This document shows, one piece after another, positions 63,868 through 64,000 of a stretch of DNA of 64,000 nt (the first letter of the stretch is position 1; each line of letters opens with the position of its first letter). The position numbers and the translations under genes were made by a program. Source of the stretch: Setaria digitata (lineage: Eukaryota; Nematoda; Chromadorea; Rhabditida; Setariidae); assembly GCA_003640385.1 (NCBI GenBank), contig RCAB01000041.1:62001-126000 (forward strand), given 5' to 3'. The notes below the pieces were generated by a model. The model was not told the DNA's origin, searched no databases, and saw only the letters and a list, made by a program, of their open reading frames with translations.

Positions 63868-64000
63868 AATCCTGGTTTTCTAAAATTGCTTAGCAAAATA
63901 AATTTCGCTTACAGTAGTCGGATTGAAACCTTCCTTAATTCCTACATATTTAAAACACCTAATCATGTTTAATATCGCAACAAAACTGGACTTCGAAACT
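63868..64000. other. Right edge of window
   Basis: Upstream of the zinc-finger gene start. A GCAATTTTAG acceptor-like site on the - strand lies 12 bases before the ATG and could be the spliced-leader acceptor or the end of a 5' UTR intron. Nothing else is seen in these 133 bases. Confidence 0.4.

Noticed and set aside
1..64000. Search for tRNA, rRNA, CRISPR arrays, Wolbachia insertions and transposases
   Set aside because: No cloverleaf, repeat-spacer array, bacterial-type gene block or transposase motif was recognised by eye.

Overview
The window looks like nuclear DNA of a parasitic nematode, most likely a filarial worm (Brugia/Loa/Onchocerca type). The DNA is very AT-rich. Genes are split into many small exons by introns of about 0.1-4 kb with TTTCAG/TTTTAG-type acceptors. 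Several first exons are preceded by acceptor-like sites that fit spliced-leader trans-splicing, and several products are nematode-type (a patched-related protein, a CPG4-like secreted protein, DYF-6/IFT46). No rRNA, tRNA, CRISPR array, bacterial operon or intact transposon was found. All gene models were built by hand by joining exons whose reading phases agree at every junction; none was checked against transcripts.

Layout: (1) 1-835, + strand: the 3' end of an unrecognised gene. (2) 836-6431: apparently non-coding, with a tandem duplication around a single N. (3) 6432-14220, + strand: a complete 18-exon patched-related (PTR) gene of 847 aa with a sterol-sensing domain. An unused-looking coding segment with its own acceptor and AATAAA lies at 15821-15925. 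(4) 16327-20189, - strand: a six-exon secreted Cys-rich protein of 319 aa, probably CPG4 type. (5) 22243-25129, - strand: IFT46/DYF-6, a ciliary intraflagellar transport subunit. (6) 29023-53821, - strand: three consecutive paralogues, here called A (29023-34253), B (39358-42254) and C (45478-53821). Each encodes a signal peptide and a domain of about 200 aa with ten shared cysteines. (7) 56485-63867, - strand: a complete 21-exon, 918-aa nuclear-type protein with five C2H2-like fingers, all of the form H-x4-H-P.

The most interesting part is the A-B-C cluster. The three proteins are strongly diverged but share cysteine order and intron phases, including an intron that splits the codon of the same cysteine in all three. 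I propose that they belong to the GM2-activator/ML-like class of secreted lipid-binding proteins, because of the GSC-x-(Y/F)-CD-x-C motif, the following G-x-Y segment and a final cysteine near the C-terminus. This is inference and needs a profile or structure search.

From about 16 kb to the end of the window every gene lies on the - strand. Spacing is several kb, so this is not an operon-like arrangement. Two single-N positions (1936 and 35201) each sit between near-identical copies of 131-135 bp and are probably assembly joins, not biology.
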